Source: Thermoclostridium sp. (GTDB taxonomy: Bacteria > Bacillota > Clostridia > DSM-8532). From it: a stretch of 49,756 bases of DNA. Positions 24,310-32,788 of the stretch are shown here, piece after piece. The translations under genes and the position numbers were made by a program. The stretch covers positions 1-49,756 of the forward strand of contig JAGOJH010000010.1 of assembly GCA_017995215.1 (NCBI GenBank). Reading direction: 5' to 3'. The number at the start of each line of letters is the position of its first letter. The first letter of the stretch is position 1. The notes under the pieces were generated by a model. That model was not told where the DNA came from. It was given only the letters and a program-made list of their open reading frames with translations, and did not search any database.

Positions 24310-25868
24310 GCGCGCTGCTGTATATCATCCGCAAGCAACTGAAAAATGTAATCCGGGGTTTGGCACAAAAACCGCTTGCACTGATCGGATATATCCTGAT
24401 CGGAATGCTCATGATGTTTTCTCTCGTGATCGTTCTCATCATGCCCTCAGGCACGGTACACAACGGGGACAATCAACTGTTCAGTGCCATCTTTACAGGG
24501 CTTATTGTCATTGCGCTGTATTTCAGCCTGAAGCAGGGTATTGAAAAGGGAAGCTCCTACTTCCGTTTTTCCGATGTGAACCTGGTTTTTACCGCGCCTT
24601 TCAAACCAAGCAAGGTACTTTTATACGGTTTTATCAAGCATATGGGAACCTCTTTGCTGATAGTGCTTTTCACCGTTTTTCAAATTCCCAATGTCAAAAA
24701 CAATTTCATGCTGCATAGCTACGGGATATGGGTGATTCTTCTTTCGGTACTGCTATACTCTTTATTGTACCCCATCGTCGGGATGCTATTATACACCTTC
24801 TCCTCAGTAAGCACGAAAAGGCGCACCTTAACCAAACGCGCACTGGATGTGCTGGCAGTACTGTTTGTTGTGGGTTTTGTCGTAACAGTGGTAAAAAAAC
24901 AATCTTTGCTGGACGGTGCCATTTCATACCTGAACAACGATGTCTTTGCATGGATGCCAATGATCGGGCAGCTTAGGGCGATTGGTATTGCGGCCGTCTA
25001 TGGTATCGGCCCTTCTTTCTGGCTTGGCGTGGGTATCTTAGTTGTGGCGATTGCTGCTTTTGTAATTGTCTTATACAACAGCGATATGGATTATTATGAA
25101 GATGTTCTTGACGCTACAGATCAGATAGAGCAGCGTATTCAGGCAAAACGGCAGGGAAGGGATGCGAGCCTGACGCAAAGAAAAGCTCGCAAGGTGAAAG
25201 GTGGGTTTTCCGGAGGGGGAGCAAGAGTTATTTTTGAAAAAAGCCTTCTGGAATATCGCAAGACCAGCTATTTTCTGTTTTTTGACAAATCCAGTGTGAT
25301 TATCGCACTGGCAGGCTTGGGGTTCAAATTTCTGATGCCTGATGGCGAGTCATCGATCTTTTTTACGCTGTTCTTCAGCGCATATATGCTCTTTTTCTTC
25401 ATTGTCCAGGGCAAATGGCCTGCAGAATTGGATAAACCCTATGTTTTCCTCATCCCCGAAAGTAACGGTAAAAAGCTTTTGTACACTACCTTGCCCGAAA
25501 ATATTAAAAATCTCTTTGACGGTGTTTTATTGTTCACGATCTCTTATTTCGCTTTTGACGTGAGCCTGCCGGTTGCGGCAATGTGCGTTGTTTGCTATAC
25601 ACTGTACGGGGCCGTTTTCATTTATGCTGATATTGTGTCCCGCCGCTTGTTTGGCAGCGTGCACAGCAAAGCAATGCAGATCTTCATCAAGCTTTTTGTT
25701 TCCTTCTTTGTGGTTATTCCGGGGGTTATCATCATGGCAATCCTCGCATTTACGATTAAGAACGATTTTGTATCCGTGCTGGGTATTGCAGTTTGGAACC
25801 TGCTTGCAGTCTCAGGCTTGTTCCTTGCCTCCAGCGGTATCTTCAATAACCTTGAGGTGACGGCATAA
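24306..25868 (+). CDS. Exporter-type ABC membrane permease
   Basis: The 520-residue membrane protein looks like the PF16962-type putative ABC exporter: several N-terminal membrane segments (from about residue 25), a cytoplasmic charged middle (about 265-310, QIEQRIQAKRQGRDASLTQR) and another block of membrane segments to the end. The start overlaps the ATPase stop by four bases. Together with that ATPase it forms a two-gene exporter of unknown substrate. Long inverted repeats follow the stop and may end the transcript. Confidence 0.85.
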   Translation: MSALLYIIRKQLKNVIRGLAQKPLALIGYILIGMLMMFSLVIVLIMPSGTVHNGDNQLFSAIFTGLIVIALYFSLKQGIEKGSSYFRFSDVNLVFTAPFKPSKVLLYGFIKHMGTSLLIVLFTVFQIPNVKNNFMLHSYGIWVILLSVLLYSLLYPIVGMLLYTFSSVSTKRRTLTKRALDVLAVLFVVGFVVTVVKKQSLLDGAISYLNNDVFAWMPMIGQLRAIGIAAVYGIGPSFWLGVGILVVAIAAFVIVLYNSDMDYYEDVLDATDQIEQRIQAKRQGRDASLTQRKARKVKGGFSGGGARVIFEKSLLEYRKTSYFLFFDKSSVIIALAGLGFKFLMPDGESSIFFTLFFSAYMLFFFIVQGKWPAELDKPYVFLIPESNGKKLLYTTLPENIKNLFDGVLLFTISYFAFDVSLPVAAMCVVCYTLYGAVFIYADIVSRRLFGSVHSKAMQIFIKLFVSFFVVIPGVIIMAILAFTIKNDFVSVLGIAVWNLLAVSGLFLASSGIFNNLEVTA

Positions 25869-25909
25869 TAAAACTTGAAAACTAAAGCATGGTCATACCC
25901 GATCATACA

Positions 25910-25927
25910 TGTCCGAACCTTCGGACA
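25910..25927. repeat. Short perfect hairpin
   Basis: TGTCCGAA and TTCGGACA form a perfect 8-bp inverted repeat with two bases between, just before the 21-bp inverted repeat. Confidence 0.5.
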
Positions 25928-25932
25928 TTCCA

Positions 25933-25978
25933 GGAAAGACAGGGGACGGTTCTTTACAGAACCGTCCCCTGTCTTTCC
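25933..25978. repeat. Perfect 21-bp inverted repeat (REP-like palindrome)
   Basis: Arms 25933-25953 and 25958-25978 are exact inverse copies separated by TTAC. The arm core GACAGGGGACGGTTCT is a sequence I know as a recurring extragenic palindrome in Clostridia and other phyla, in some genomes linked to REP-associated transposases; no such gene is in this window. It may also stop transcription after the exporter genes, although no T-run follows. Confidence 0.75.
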
Positions 25979-26120
25979 ATAGTGTGGCATTAAAGTTTAA
26001 TTAGAGTTTCATTAAGTGCCTTGTGGGACAGGCTCCATTTGTGATACAAAGGATATAGTTGCTAAAGCAAATTAAATTTGGATCATAAAACCAGATGAAT
26101 AGAAACAGGGGGAGTTTTCC

Positions 26121-27194
26121 ATGAACGAAAAAGGAAGAAACATTTTACCGATGATAGGCTTTATTCTTATAGTAGCCGTACTGATGGGCGGGTTAGCCGC
26201 AGCAAAGGGGTTCGGCAAAAACCAGTTGTTCGACAGCAATAAAAAAGACAACAAGAGTAAAACGCAAACCATCTCTTTCAGTGGTTATTCCATTGATGAA
26301 AATGGTCAGGTAAGCACAAAAGGGATGGATAAGATTTCCATCTCCGCGGTAAACTCTGAGGTAAAAATAGAAACCCATCACTCAGATGAGGTGGAAGCGC
26401 ATTTCTACGGGGAGGTCAGTACAATAAACAAGGACGCCCTTCCTTATCTGGAGGTTGTAAAAGAGGGAAAAACAGCCGTTGTCAGGATCGTACACCCCAA
26501 TATCGTGAATATCTCTATTACCGGGAAAACCTGGCTGGATGTGAAGGTTCCTGAAAGCTGGGGGGACGATCTGGAAGTGACCAGCGTATCCGGGTCGATC
26601 AACGCACCTGTGTTGGATGGTGACAGAATACAGGTCAGCAGCGTTTCCGGCTCGATCAATGTGGAGAGCATCAACGGTGAAAACGTTTATCTGAATACAA
26701 CCTCGGGAAGTCTTCAAATTGGAACATTGGTTGCAGCAGAGATGTTTGAAAAGAGTACAGTATCCGGCAGCTTTGAGGTGGATGTTCTTGAAGCCGGAGA
26801 GGTGAAGCTTGGCTCAACCTCCGGTTCCACCACAGTCAGAGGCGGGACCACTGAAAAAGTTACATCTACCAGCATCTCGGGTTCCGTTAATATGAACCTC
26901 CAGGAAGGAAGTACAGAATTGTCCACCACTTCCGGCGGAATATCCGTATCGTTTGATAAGGGCTTTGAGGATTTCAAGGCAAACAGCGTATCCGGTTCAG
27001 TAACGCTTCAGATTCCTGAGGACTGCGAGTTCAAGGTTAATGTGAATACTATTTCCGGCGATATCAATTGTGATGATTTCTCCATGAAAACACTTTCTTC
27101 AGAAAAGAATCATCTGGAGGCGGAAGTTGGTGACGGTGAAAGCAATATAGAGGTTCATACCACTTCCGGAAGCGTGAATATTCATAAGAGGTAA
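26121..27194 (+). CDS. DUF4097 adhesin-like repeat protein, membrane anchored
   Basis: The 357-residue protein has one N-terminal membrane segment (about residues 8-28), then a secreted part of beta type made of about ten short repeats containing (S/T)(V/T/I)SG(S/G/D), each followed by a strand: SVSGSINAP, SVSGSINVE, TTSGSLQIG, TVSGSFEVD, STSGSTTVR, SISGSVNMN, TTSGGISVS, SVSGSVTLQ, TISGDINCD, TTSGSVNIH. This is the DUF4097 beta-helix-like pattern. Family members are often near envelope-stress regulators (PspC, two-component systems), but none is adjacent here. GGGGGAG precedes the ATG. It probably forms a right-handed beta-helix on the outer face of the membrane; function is unknown. Confidence 0.87.
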   Translation: MNEKGRNILPMIGFILIVAVLMGGLAAAKGFGKNQLFDSNKKDNKSKTQTISFSGYSIDENGQVSTKGMDKISISAVNSEVKIETHHSDEVEAHFYGEVSTINKDALPYLEVVKEGKTAVVRIVHPNIVNISITGKTWLDVKVPESWGDDLEVTSVSGSINAPVLDGDRIQVSSVSGSINVESINGENVYLNTTSGSLQIGTLVAAEMFEKSTVSGSFEVDVLEAGEVKLGSTSGSTTVRGGTTEKVTSTSISGSVNMNLQEGSTELSTTSGGISVSFDKGFEDFKANSVSGSVTLQIPEDCEFKVNVNTISGDINCDDFSMKTLSSEKNHLEAEVGDGESNIEVHTTSGSVNIHKR

Positions 27195-27337
27195 TCATTT
27201 TTGGATAAGAGGAAGAGTAAGTAATACAATCGGGCGGTGTGGAGCGGTATTCTCCGGAATATCGGGGTAAAACCGAAGCGCTGAACACGCAAATCAGCGT
27301 GACAGAACCGCCAGCGAATCAGGAAATTGATGAGAAT

Positions 27338-27385
27338 AACCAGCCGTTTTCAGGCATAACTGCCTGGAATGGCTGGTTTGTTTGA
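27338..27385 (+). terminator. Branched terminator after the DUF4097 gene
   Basis: AACCAGCC (27338-27345) pairs with GGCTGGTT (27371-27378). Inside, CAGGCA (27351-27356) pairs with TGCCTG (27361-27366). A T-rich tail (TGTTTG) follows. The rest of the gap 27195-27593 holds a 54-codon open stretch without a good start, one copy of the 13-bp repeat and a promoter. Confidence 0.65.
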
Positions 27386-27396
27386 TTAAGCGGGGA

Positions 27397-27409
27397 TGTG
27401 AACAGTAAC
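27397..27409 (-). repeat. Dispersed 13-bp repeat GTTACTGTTCACA, copy 2
   Basis: An exact reverse copy of the 13-mer, just downstream of the branched terminator. See also 8751, 23487 and 41181. Confidence 0.6.
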
Positions 27410-27443
27410 GAGGTGAAAACCGTTATATCTTTCGATGATCAAA

Positions 27444-27472
27444 TTGACTTCATTATCCGGAAAATGTAGTAT
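27444..27472 (+). promoter_or_regulatory. Probable promoter of the propeller genes
   Basis: TTGACT (27444-27449), a 17-bp spacer and TAGTAT (27467-27472). The leader to the ATG at 27594 is about 115 bases and contains an AGCCAG/CTGGCT hairpin (27511-27539). Confidence 0.45.
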
Positions 27473-27593
27473 AGATTCATGAGAAATCGTTTCTAATATA
27501 TAAAATTTACAGCCAGATAGAGAATGATTGCGCCTGGCTTGCCCTCATTACATTGAACCGTAAAGTTGAATATGCTTATAAGCGAGGGAACCT

Positions 27594-29588
27594 ATGAAAA
27601 ATTGCAACAGCATGGTGCCAGAGGACGACCCAAAACCCTCTTCCGATGATGCAATGAAAGCTGATAAAGGAAGAAAAGGCTGCAAAGGCTATAAAGTGCG
27701 GCTGATCATTCCTATGATTGCAGCGATGGTATTGATCTCATCAATAGCGCTTGTTATGATTTTAGCCAGGAGAAGAGCAAAATACACCAGTGAAACCAGT
27801 ATCGTGGTCTCAACGATCACACCGCCCTGTGAAGTCATTTCCTTAAGTGCTCCATCGCCATCCCCTGTTCCTCCTTTAGTTACAAAACTGTCCCAGCCAA
27901 TGCCTGGCATGTTTTATATCAGGCAGAATACAGTTTATCATGCATCCGGGGAGGAGTTCAAACCCAAAGGGGTTGCAAATGTTCCGCAGTATGTAGGGGA
28001 TGCCTTTTTCATCCGTATCAATGAGGCGGGCACTACGATTCTTTATCCCCAAATCTTCACTGGGGGCACTGCTGAGCCTTCTTCCGAGCTATACTGCTGC
28101 GATTTAACCGCTGAAAACCCCATCCGGTACAAGCTTGGCAAGGGAATACAACAAACCACCCTCAGCCCGGTTGGTTCCAAGGTCGCTTATATCGATCAAA
28201 AAGCACTTTATGTCTATGACTTCCACCAAACCCGAAAGCTGGCCGAAGATGTCACCGAATTCTACATGGATCAGACCGGTGACCGATTCCTTTACATCAC
28301 AACAGATTCCCGCTTGATCTTGCTGGAAGCAAACAAACCTGCGCGGGAAATCGATTCCGTCACGTGTGTGGAGTATGTGTCCAAGGATTTGAATACCATC
28401 CTCTATATCAAGCGGGATATATCCGAAGATCAAAATACCATCTTCTACACCCGGCAGGACTCACTTTACCTCGTGCGGGATCGGGAAGCCCCTCAGAGGA
28501 TTGATTCGGGGGTTCGGGCCATTCTCACGGGCAGTGTCTGTGAGGACGGATCGTTCTATTATTTTAAGGCCAGGGCACTGATGCAGGCAGATTATGTTGA
28601 TGATGATCTGGCGGCAGCGGATGCTGCACTCAATCCGCCTGTACGGTCCGATTTTTCGGATGCAGCCGACTACTCCCTGGCCTTGCAGCAGTTCGAGAAA
28701 AAAAGCAACAGGGATGCTATCCGACAGGCACTTCAGGATTCAGAAAAAATTGAGACTTTTTTAAACTCCTTATATTATTATCATGATGGCAGATCAACAA
28801 AAATCAGCGACTATACCAAACAGGCATGGGCATATCCCTCCGAAAAAAAGCAGGAAGATCCCTGCAGCCTCGAGGAAAGGCCTTTCCTGGCCTATTCGGA
28901 GCTGAATCCGGGAAAGGTAAAAATCTCAGAGGTCGCCAGCTATGAGGATATCCTCACATATATCCTTGATTATCGTCTCATCGAGGAGAATTATGTCTGC
29001 AGCGGAGCTGAAGTACTCGGTAAATTTTATGACGGGACCATCTATCAATTGCGCTATGACACAAAAAATTCCATCGTTCATTATATCACCAACTATCGCG
29101 ACCAAAAACACCGGGGCGATCTGTATGGTGTGACCATCAGGGATGCCAGGCTTTCAGAAAACCGGCTTTTTGCCGAAGATATCTATTATAGTGATCCGGA
29201 GCATTTCTTTATCGCCGATTCGGTGGTATATCTGACGACTGGAAACAACTTAGCGGAGGACTACTGGCTGTTTGTTAACCAGGAAAGGGTTGGCAGCAGG
29301 GTCGCAAGAATCTTTCCCATCAAAAACTCCGACGCGTTTTTGTTCATCAGCAATATTTCCGATAAAGGAGATACGCTGAGCCTTTATAAGGATGGAAAGG
29401 TAACAGAAATTTCAGATCGGGTGGACAGCTGCTGTGCACTGGATGAAAACAATATAGCGTATGTAGTTGCCGGTGAATACTTTATAAGACAGCTGTACCT
29501 GTATGATGGCTCACAAACACGTAAACTGCTTGATCAGTTCGTGGGTGATGAAGTCGTGTTCACCGATTTTGTAGAGCCTTCAGAATAA
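27594..29588 (+). CDS. Membrane-anchored propeller-like protein, paralogue 1
   Basis: The 664-residue protein has a basic N-terminus, one membrane segment (about residues 37-58), a Pro/Ser-rich linker (about 75-105) and a long extracytoplasmic part of repeated four-strand units (e.g. SKVAYIDQKALYVYDFHQTRKLAED, DRFLYITTDSRLILLE, NTIFYTRQDSLYLVRD, YVVAGEYFIRQLYLYDG), like a TolB or DUF5050-type beta-propeller. A helical charged insertion (about 340-400) breaks the pattern. The next gene encodes a shorter paralogue; GMFYIRQNTVYHASGEEFKP aligns with its SVFYMKGKAVYH. No catalytic motif is seen. It could bind a ligand or partner at the cell surface. Confidence 0.8.
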   Translation: MKNCNSMVPEDDPKPSSDDAMKADKGRKGCKGYKVRLIIPMIAAMVLISSIALVMILARRRAKYTSETSIVVSTITPPCEVISLSAPSPSPVPPLVTKLSQPMPGMFYIRQNTVYHASGEEFKPKGVANVPQYVGDAFFIRINEAGTTILYPQIFTGGTAEPSSELYCCDLTAENPIRYKLGKGIQQTTLSPVGSKVAYIDQKALYVYDFHQTRKLAEDVTEFYMDQTGDRFLYITTDSRLILLEANKPAREIDSVTCVEYVSKDLNTILYIKRDISEDQNTIFYTRQDSLYLVRDREAPQRIDSGVRAILTGSVCEDGSFYYFKARALMQADYVDDDLAAADAALNPPVRSDFSDAADYSLALQQFEKKSNRDAIRQALQDSEKIETFLNSLYYYHDGRSTKISDYTKQAWAYPSEKKQEDPCSLEERPFLAYSELNPGKVKISEVASYEDILTYILDYRLIEENYVCSGAEVLGKFYDGTIYQLRYDTKNSIVHYITNYRDQKHRGDLYGVTIRDARLSENRLFAEDIYYSDPEHFFIADSVVYLTTGNNLAEDYWLFVNQERVGSRVARIFPIKNSDAFLFISNISDKGDTLSLYKDGKVTEISDRVDSCCALDENNIAYVVAGEYFIRQLYLYDGSQTRKLLDQFVGDEVVFTDFVEPSE

Positions 29589-29694
29589 GCTTTCACGGGG
29601 TCTGCGGACGAAACTCATGGAAGTCAGTTCGTTGATGGTTCAGAACACAAAAGATTCTTTTTTAAGATGAAGGTTTTAGAATCAAACAGGGAAT

Positions 29695-29716
29695 GGAGGT
29701 TCAATGAAATCCAATG
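29695..29716 (+). promoter_or_regulatory. Ribosome site that favours the wrong frame
   Basis: GGAGG (29695-29699) is four bases from ATG 29704, which opens a frame of only 17 codons ending in TAA, and 14 bases from ATG 29714, which opens the 530-residue gene. The two ATGs are in different frames. Confidence 0.6.
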
Positions 29717-31306
29717 CGTGGAACAGAAGCAGAAAGCAACCCCAAAAACCGCGGTAAAACTCGCTTTATATGGATCGGCATAGCAGCGGCAGTCATTATT
29801 GCAGCAGTTTGCGGCATTCTTCTGATGCCGAGGGCTGCGAAACCTTCGGCTATGGGTGAAAAGACCCCGGATAGTGTGTTCTATATGAAGGGGAAAGCTG
29901 TTTATCATACCTTGATGGATGAAATCAAACCTCAGCAGGTGATACCAAATTTCGACTTTACCGGAAATACGATCATATTTGTCAGCGGGGATGGGCAATG
30001 GCTGTTTTATCCCGGCGGTGAGTGGGAGAATGCCGATCTTTTCAGGTGTTCGCTGCGCAACGTGGAAGAGGAACACCAGAAAATTGTATCAAAGGCAGCC
30101 ATGTTCACGACCAATCATGATGCGAGCAGATTGGTTTATCTGGCCGATCAGGTGCTGTATGCCGCTTCCGGAACACAAACGAAGGAGATTGCCGCCGGGG
30201 TGGAACGATACTTTACAAACCCGGAGTGTAATACGTTTCTATACCTGACCACCGATCAAATCCTTTATTACAAAAAGGAAAACCAGGATGCCCGCAAGAT
30301 GGCCGAAAACGTATGGTTCAGGTATGTATCTCCGGATTTGAACACCATCTATTATGTGCACGAAAATTCCCTGTACCTGATCAAAAACGGGGAAAGCCCG
30401 AAGAAAATACAGGATGTAAACCCATACAGCCTGATTATTTGCAAAAACGAGGATATTTACCTGTCAAACATGTCAGAAAGCGCGACAGCATTTTTTCATT
30501 ACTCCAAGGGGGTCTCTACAGAGCTTATCAACAGGTTTATCTGTTATTTAAGCTCTCTTGATTACACCTCCTATTATCCTTACCGCACGCTGCACGTAAA
30601 GTCGGATCCACCCGTCATTATGGCTGCAGATGTAAATGGAGATGCGTACATCATCAAAGGATCCCAGGTACTCAAAAAAATTGCCGGGGGTTACCTGCTC
30701 AACGCGATAGTCAGCCCGGATGGTCGTGATCTTTATTATATGGCCATGTATGAAGACAGAGGCCTGGAAGGAGATTTGTTTCATGCCTCTATTGATGGAA
30801 CCACTGTTTCCGAAAGCCGCAGCATCGATACAAATGTAACGAATCTTGTATCCCTGGATAAACACCTTCTCTACTTTAAAAATGGAGATGGCTTTTCTTC
30901 CATCGCAGATATGTATGAGGACGGTAAATTGATCGACAGCGGGGTTCTGATGTGGAGCATTCAACCTGTCGGCGATTCCGGTGCCTTTGTTTACGGGGTG
31001 AACTCGAAAGATTACAACAATGATGGCCGGTACTATACCTGTGACACCATCATGCTGTATCAGGACGGCAGCTCACAAAAAATTTCCGACAATGTGATCG
31101 ATTATATCGTCTATGGAGAAAAAATAGTTTACCTGTGGATAGAAAATCTGGACGCAACGGAAGGAACGCTGCATTTATATGATACCATCAGTGGCCGTGA
31201 TACCATCGTGGATACAGGTGTGAAGCAATTCGTGCGGCCGGTAAAAGACAGGGAACGGGACAGTGAAATAAACCTGAAGTACAGGATCGGGGATCATTAC
31301 CCATGA
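29714..31306 (+). CDS. Membrane-anchored propeller-like protein, paralogue 2
   Basis: The 530-residue product has a short basic N-terminus, one membrane segment (about residues 18-38) and an extracytoplasmic domain of repeated beta units (SRLVYLADQVLYAASGTQTKEI, NTFLYLTTDQILYYKKEN, NTIYYVHENSLYLIKNG, DLYYMAMYEDRGLEGDLFHA, DTIMLYQDGSSQKISDNV), again like a beta-propeller. It lacks the helical insertion of paralogue 1. The best ribosome site fits an out-of-frame ATG at 29704, whose peptide (MKSNAWNRSRKQPQKPR) would make a more natural N-terminus if the frame changed at the CCCC/AAAAA runs near 29740; a sequencing or real indel is possible. A terminator follows at 31442. Function is unknown. Confidence 0.8.
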   Translation: MRGTEAESNPKNRGKTRFIWIGIAAAVIIAAVCGILLMPRAAKPSAMGEKTPDSVFYMKGKAVYHTLMDEIKPQQVIPNFDFTGNTIIFVSGDGQWLFYPGGEWENADLFRCSLRNVEEEHQKIVSKAAMFTTNHDASRLVYLADQVLYAASGTQTKEIAAGVERYFTNPECNTFLYLTTDQILYYKKENQDARKMAENVWFRYVSPDLNTIYYVHENSLYLIKNGESPKKIQDVNPYSLIICKNEDIYLSNMSESATAFFHYSKGVSTELINRFICYLSSLDYTSYYPYRTLHVKSDPPVIMAADVNGDAYIIKGSQVLKKIAGGYLLNAIVSPDGRDLYYMAMYEDRGLEGDLFHASIDGTTVSESRSIDTNVTNLVSLDKHLLYFKNGDGFSSIADMYEDGKLIDSGVLMWSIQPVGDSGAFVYGVNSKDYNNDGRYYTCDTIMLYQDGSSQKISDNVIDYIVYGEKIVYLWIENLDATEGTLHLYDTISGRDTIVDTGVKQFVRPVKDRERDSEINLKYRIGDHYP

Positions 31307-31441
31307 AGAAATGCTTTAGTGAACAGAATGATATTAAGTGAATCCAGTGATGAGGTTTATGATAAATGGATTGATATCCGCAAAGGTGTATTAAAGGCTA
31401 TAATGGCGGAAATCTGTTGACAAATGAGGGAAAACGGTCGT

Positions 31442-31477
31442 AACAGCCCCACGGTATTTCAGCGTGGGGTTGTTTTC
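31442..31477 (+). terminator. Intrinsic terminator after the propeller genes
   Basis: AACAGCCCCACG (31442-31453) pairs with CGTGGGGTTGTT (31463-31474), with one G-T wobble, around a nine-base loop, followed by TT. Confidence 0.85.
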
Positions 31478-31583
31478 TATGCCATCGTTGTTGAAAAGGG
31501 TAATATTTATCCTTCATCAGCGAAAAGAAAGGGAGACAAAATAAATAAACATAAAATACCATGGAATATGGTACCTTCCATAA

Positions 31584-31612
31584 TTGACATAAAGAAATAA
31601 AACCTTTATAAT
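31584..31612 (+). promoter_or_regulatory. Consensus sigma-A promoter of the opp operon
   Basis: TTGACA (31584-31589), a 17-bp spacer and TATAAT (31607-31612) match the consensus exactly. Transcription should start near 31619, about 235 bases before the first start codon. Confidence 0.85.
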
Positions 31613-31618
31613 AACGGA

Positions 31619-31814
31619 AGAAATAAGCTGAAATTGCATGACACCTGATTTCATCAGGTAAACGAACTTGTGGAAAAGCGTAATTCACGAGGGACAAGAA
31701 ATAACCTCATAGGGGTTTTATCGTGTAATTTACCGGCATAAGTATCTTGTGAGATGAAACATTGACGAGCTTCGAGATGGTACGATTTTAACCAGATGTA
31801 CCATTCGTTTTTTT
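31619..31814 (+). promoter_or_regulatory. opp leader with attenuator-like terminator
   Basis: The leader can fold into several hairpins: ACCTGAT/ATCAGGT (31643-31659), CTTGT/ACAAG (about 31667-31698), AACC/GGTT and CATAAG/CTTGTG (about 31737-31751). It ends with an intrinsic terminator: ATGGTAC (31777-31783) pairs with GTACCAT (31798-31804), followed by seven T (31808-31814), 38 bases before the oppB start. Between promoter and gene, a terminator makes sense only if it is conditional, as in a riboswitch or other attenuator. I cannot match it to a T-box (no GGGTGG or similar core) or to a riboswitch class I know. Confidence 0.65.
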
Positions 31815-31852
31815 GTATTTGGGTGAGTTGATAATATTGAAGGGGTGGCAGT

Positions 31853-32773
31853 ATGGCTGTTTATGCAATAAAACGGGTTGCTTCCGCATTGGTTACGCTA
31901 TTTGCGGTGGCAACATTGACATTTTTTCTGATGTACCTTGTTCCGGGAGGCCCTTTCCTGGCTGAAAAAGCCCCTTCTCCGCAAACACTGAAGGCACTGG
32001 AGCAAAAATATGGTTTGGATCAACCGGTAACCGTTCAATACGGAAACTATATGAAACGCCTTTTTTTCAGGCTGGATCTGGGTACATCCCTGAAAATGCG
32101 GGGACAGGAGATCAATGACATTATCCGGGGAAGGTTCCCTATATCAGCTAAAATAGGTGCTATGGCAGTTCTTGTTGCTGTTTGCGTGGGTATCCCGCTG
32201 GGATCGGTGGCAGCATTAAACCGCGGCAGGCTGTTGGACAGGATCATCATGTTTATTGCAACATTGGGAATCGCTGTTCCCGGGTTTGTCGTTGCCACGG
32301 TCCTGATGTTTACCTTTGGCGTAAAGCTGCACCTTTTGCCCACCTACGGGCTAACCACGCCTTTGCACTATATATTGCCTGTAATGGCGCTGTCATTTTA
32401 CCCCACGGCATATATCTCCAGGCTGATGCGTTCGAGCATGCTTGACGTATTAGGGCAGGATTACATGCGTACCGCACGGGCAAAGGGTATTTCCCAGTTT
32501 AAATCGCTGTTCAAGCATGCGCTTCGCAATGCGGTGCTTCCGATAATTACCTACCTGGGCCCGATGCTGGCATATATCCTCACCGGCAGCTTTGTCGTTG
32601 AAAAAATATTCACCATACCGGGGCTGGGAAGCCAGTTCATCAGCTCCATAACAGACCGCGATTATCCGCTGATTATGGGAACTACCATATTTCTTGCATT
32701 CCTGCTGATCACGATGAATGTGGTCGTGGATATCGCATACAAAATCATTGACCCGCGCATCAAATTAAAATAG
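31853..32773 (+). CDS. oppB: Oligopeptide ABC transporter permease OppB type
   Basis: The 306-residue permease has six membrane segments and the binding-protein-dependent transport inner membrane signature (EAA loop region DYMRTARAKGISQFKSLFKHALRNA). It starts with the typical MAVYAIKRV...LVTLFAVATLTFFLMYLVPGGPF of OppB/DppB proteins. GAAGGGGTGG stands a few bases before the ATG. It is the first gene of oppBCDF-oppA, and expression should depend on read-through of the terminator just upstream. Confidence 0.93.
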   Translation: MAVYAIKRVASALVTLFAVATLTFFLMYLVPGGPFLAEKAPSPQTLKALEQKYGLDQPVTVQYGNYMKRLFFRLDLGTSLKMRGQEINDIIRGRFPISAKIGAMAVLVAVCVGIPLGSVAALNRGRLLDRIIMFIATLGIAVPGFVVATVLMFTFGVKLHLLPTYGLTTPLHYILPVMALSFYPTAYISRLMRSSMLDVLGQDYMRTARAKGISQFKSLFKHALRNAVLPIITYLGPMLAYILTGSFVVEKIFTIPGLGSQFISSITDRDYPLIMGTTIFLAFLLITMNVVVDIAYKIIDPRIKLK

Positions 32774-32788
32774 AAAGGGGGAACGGAG

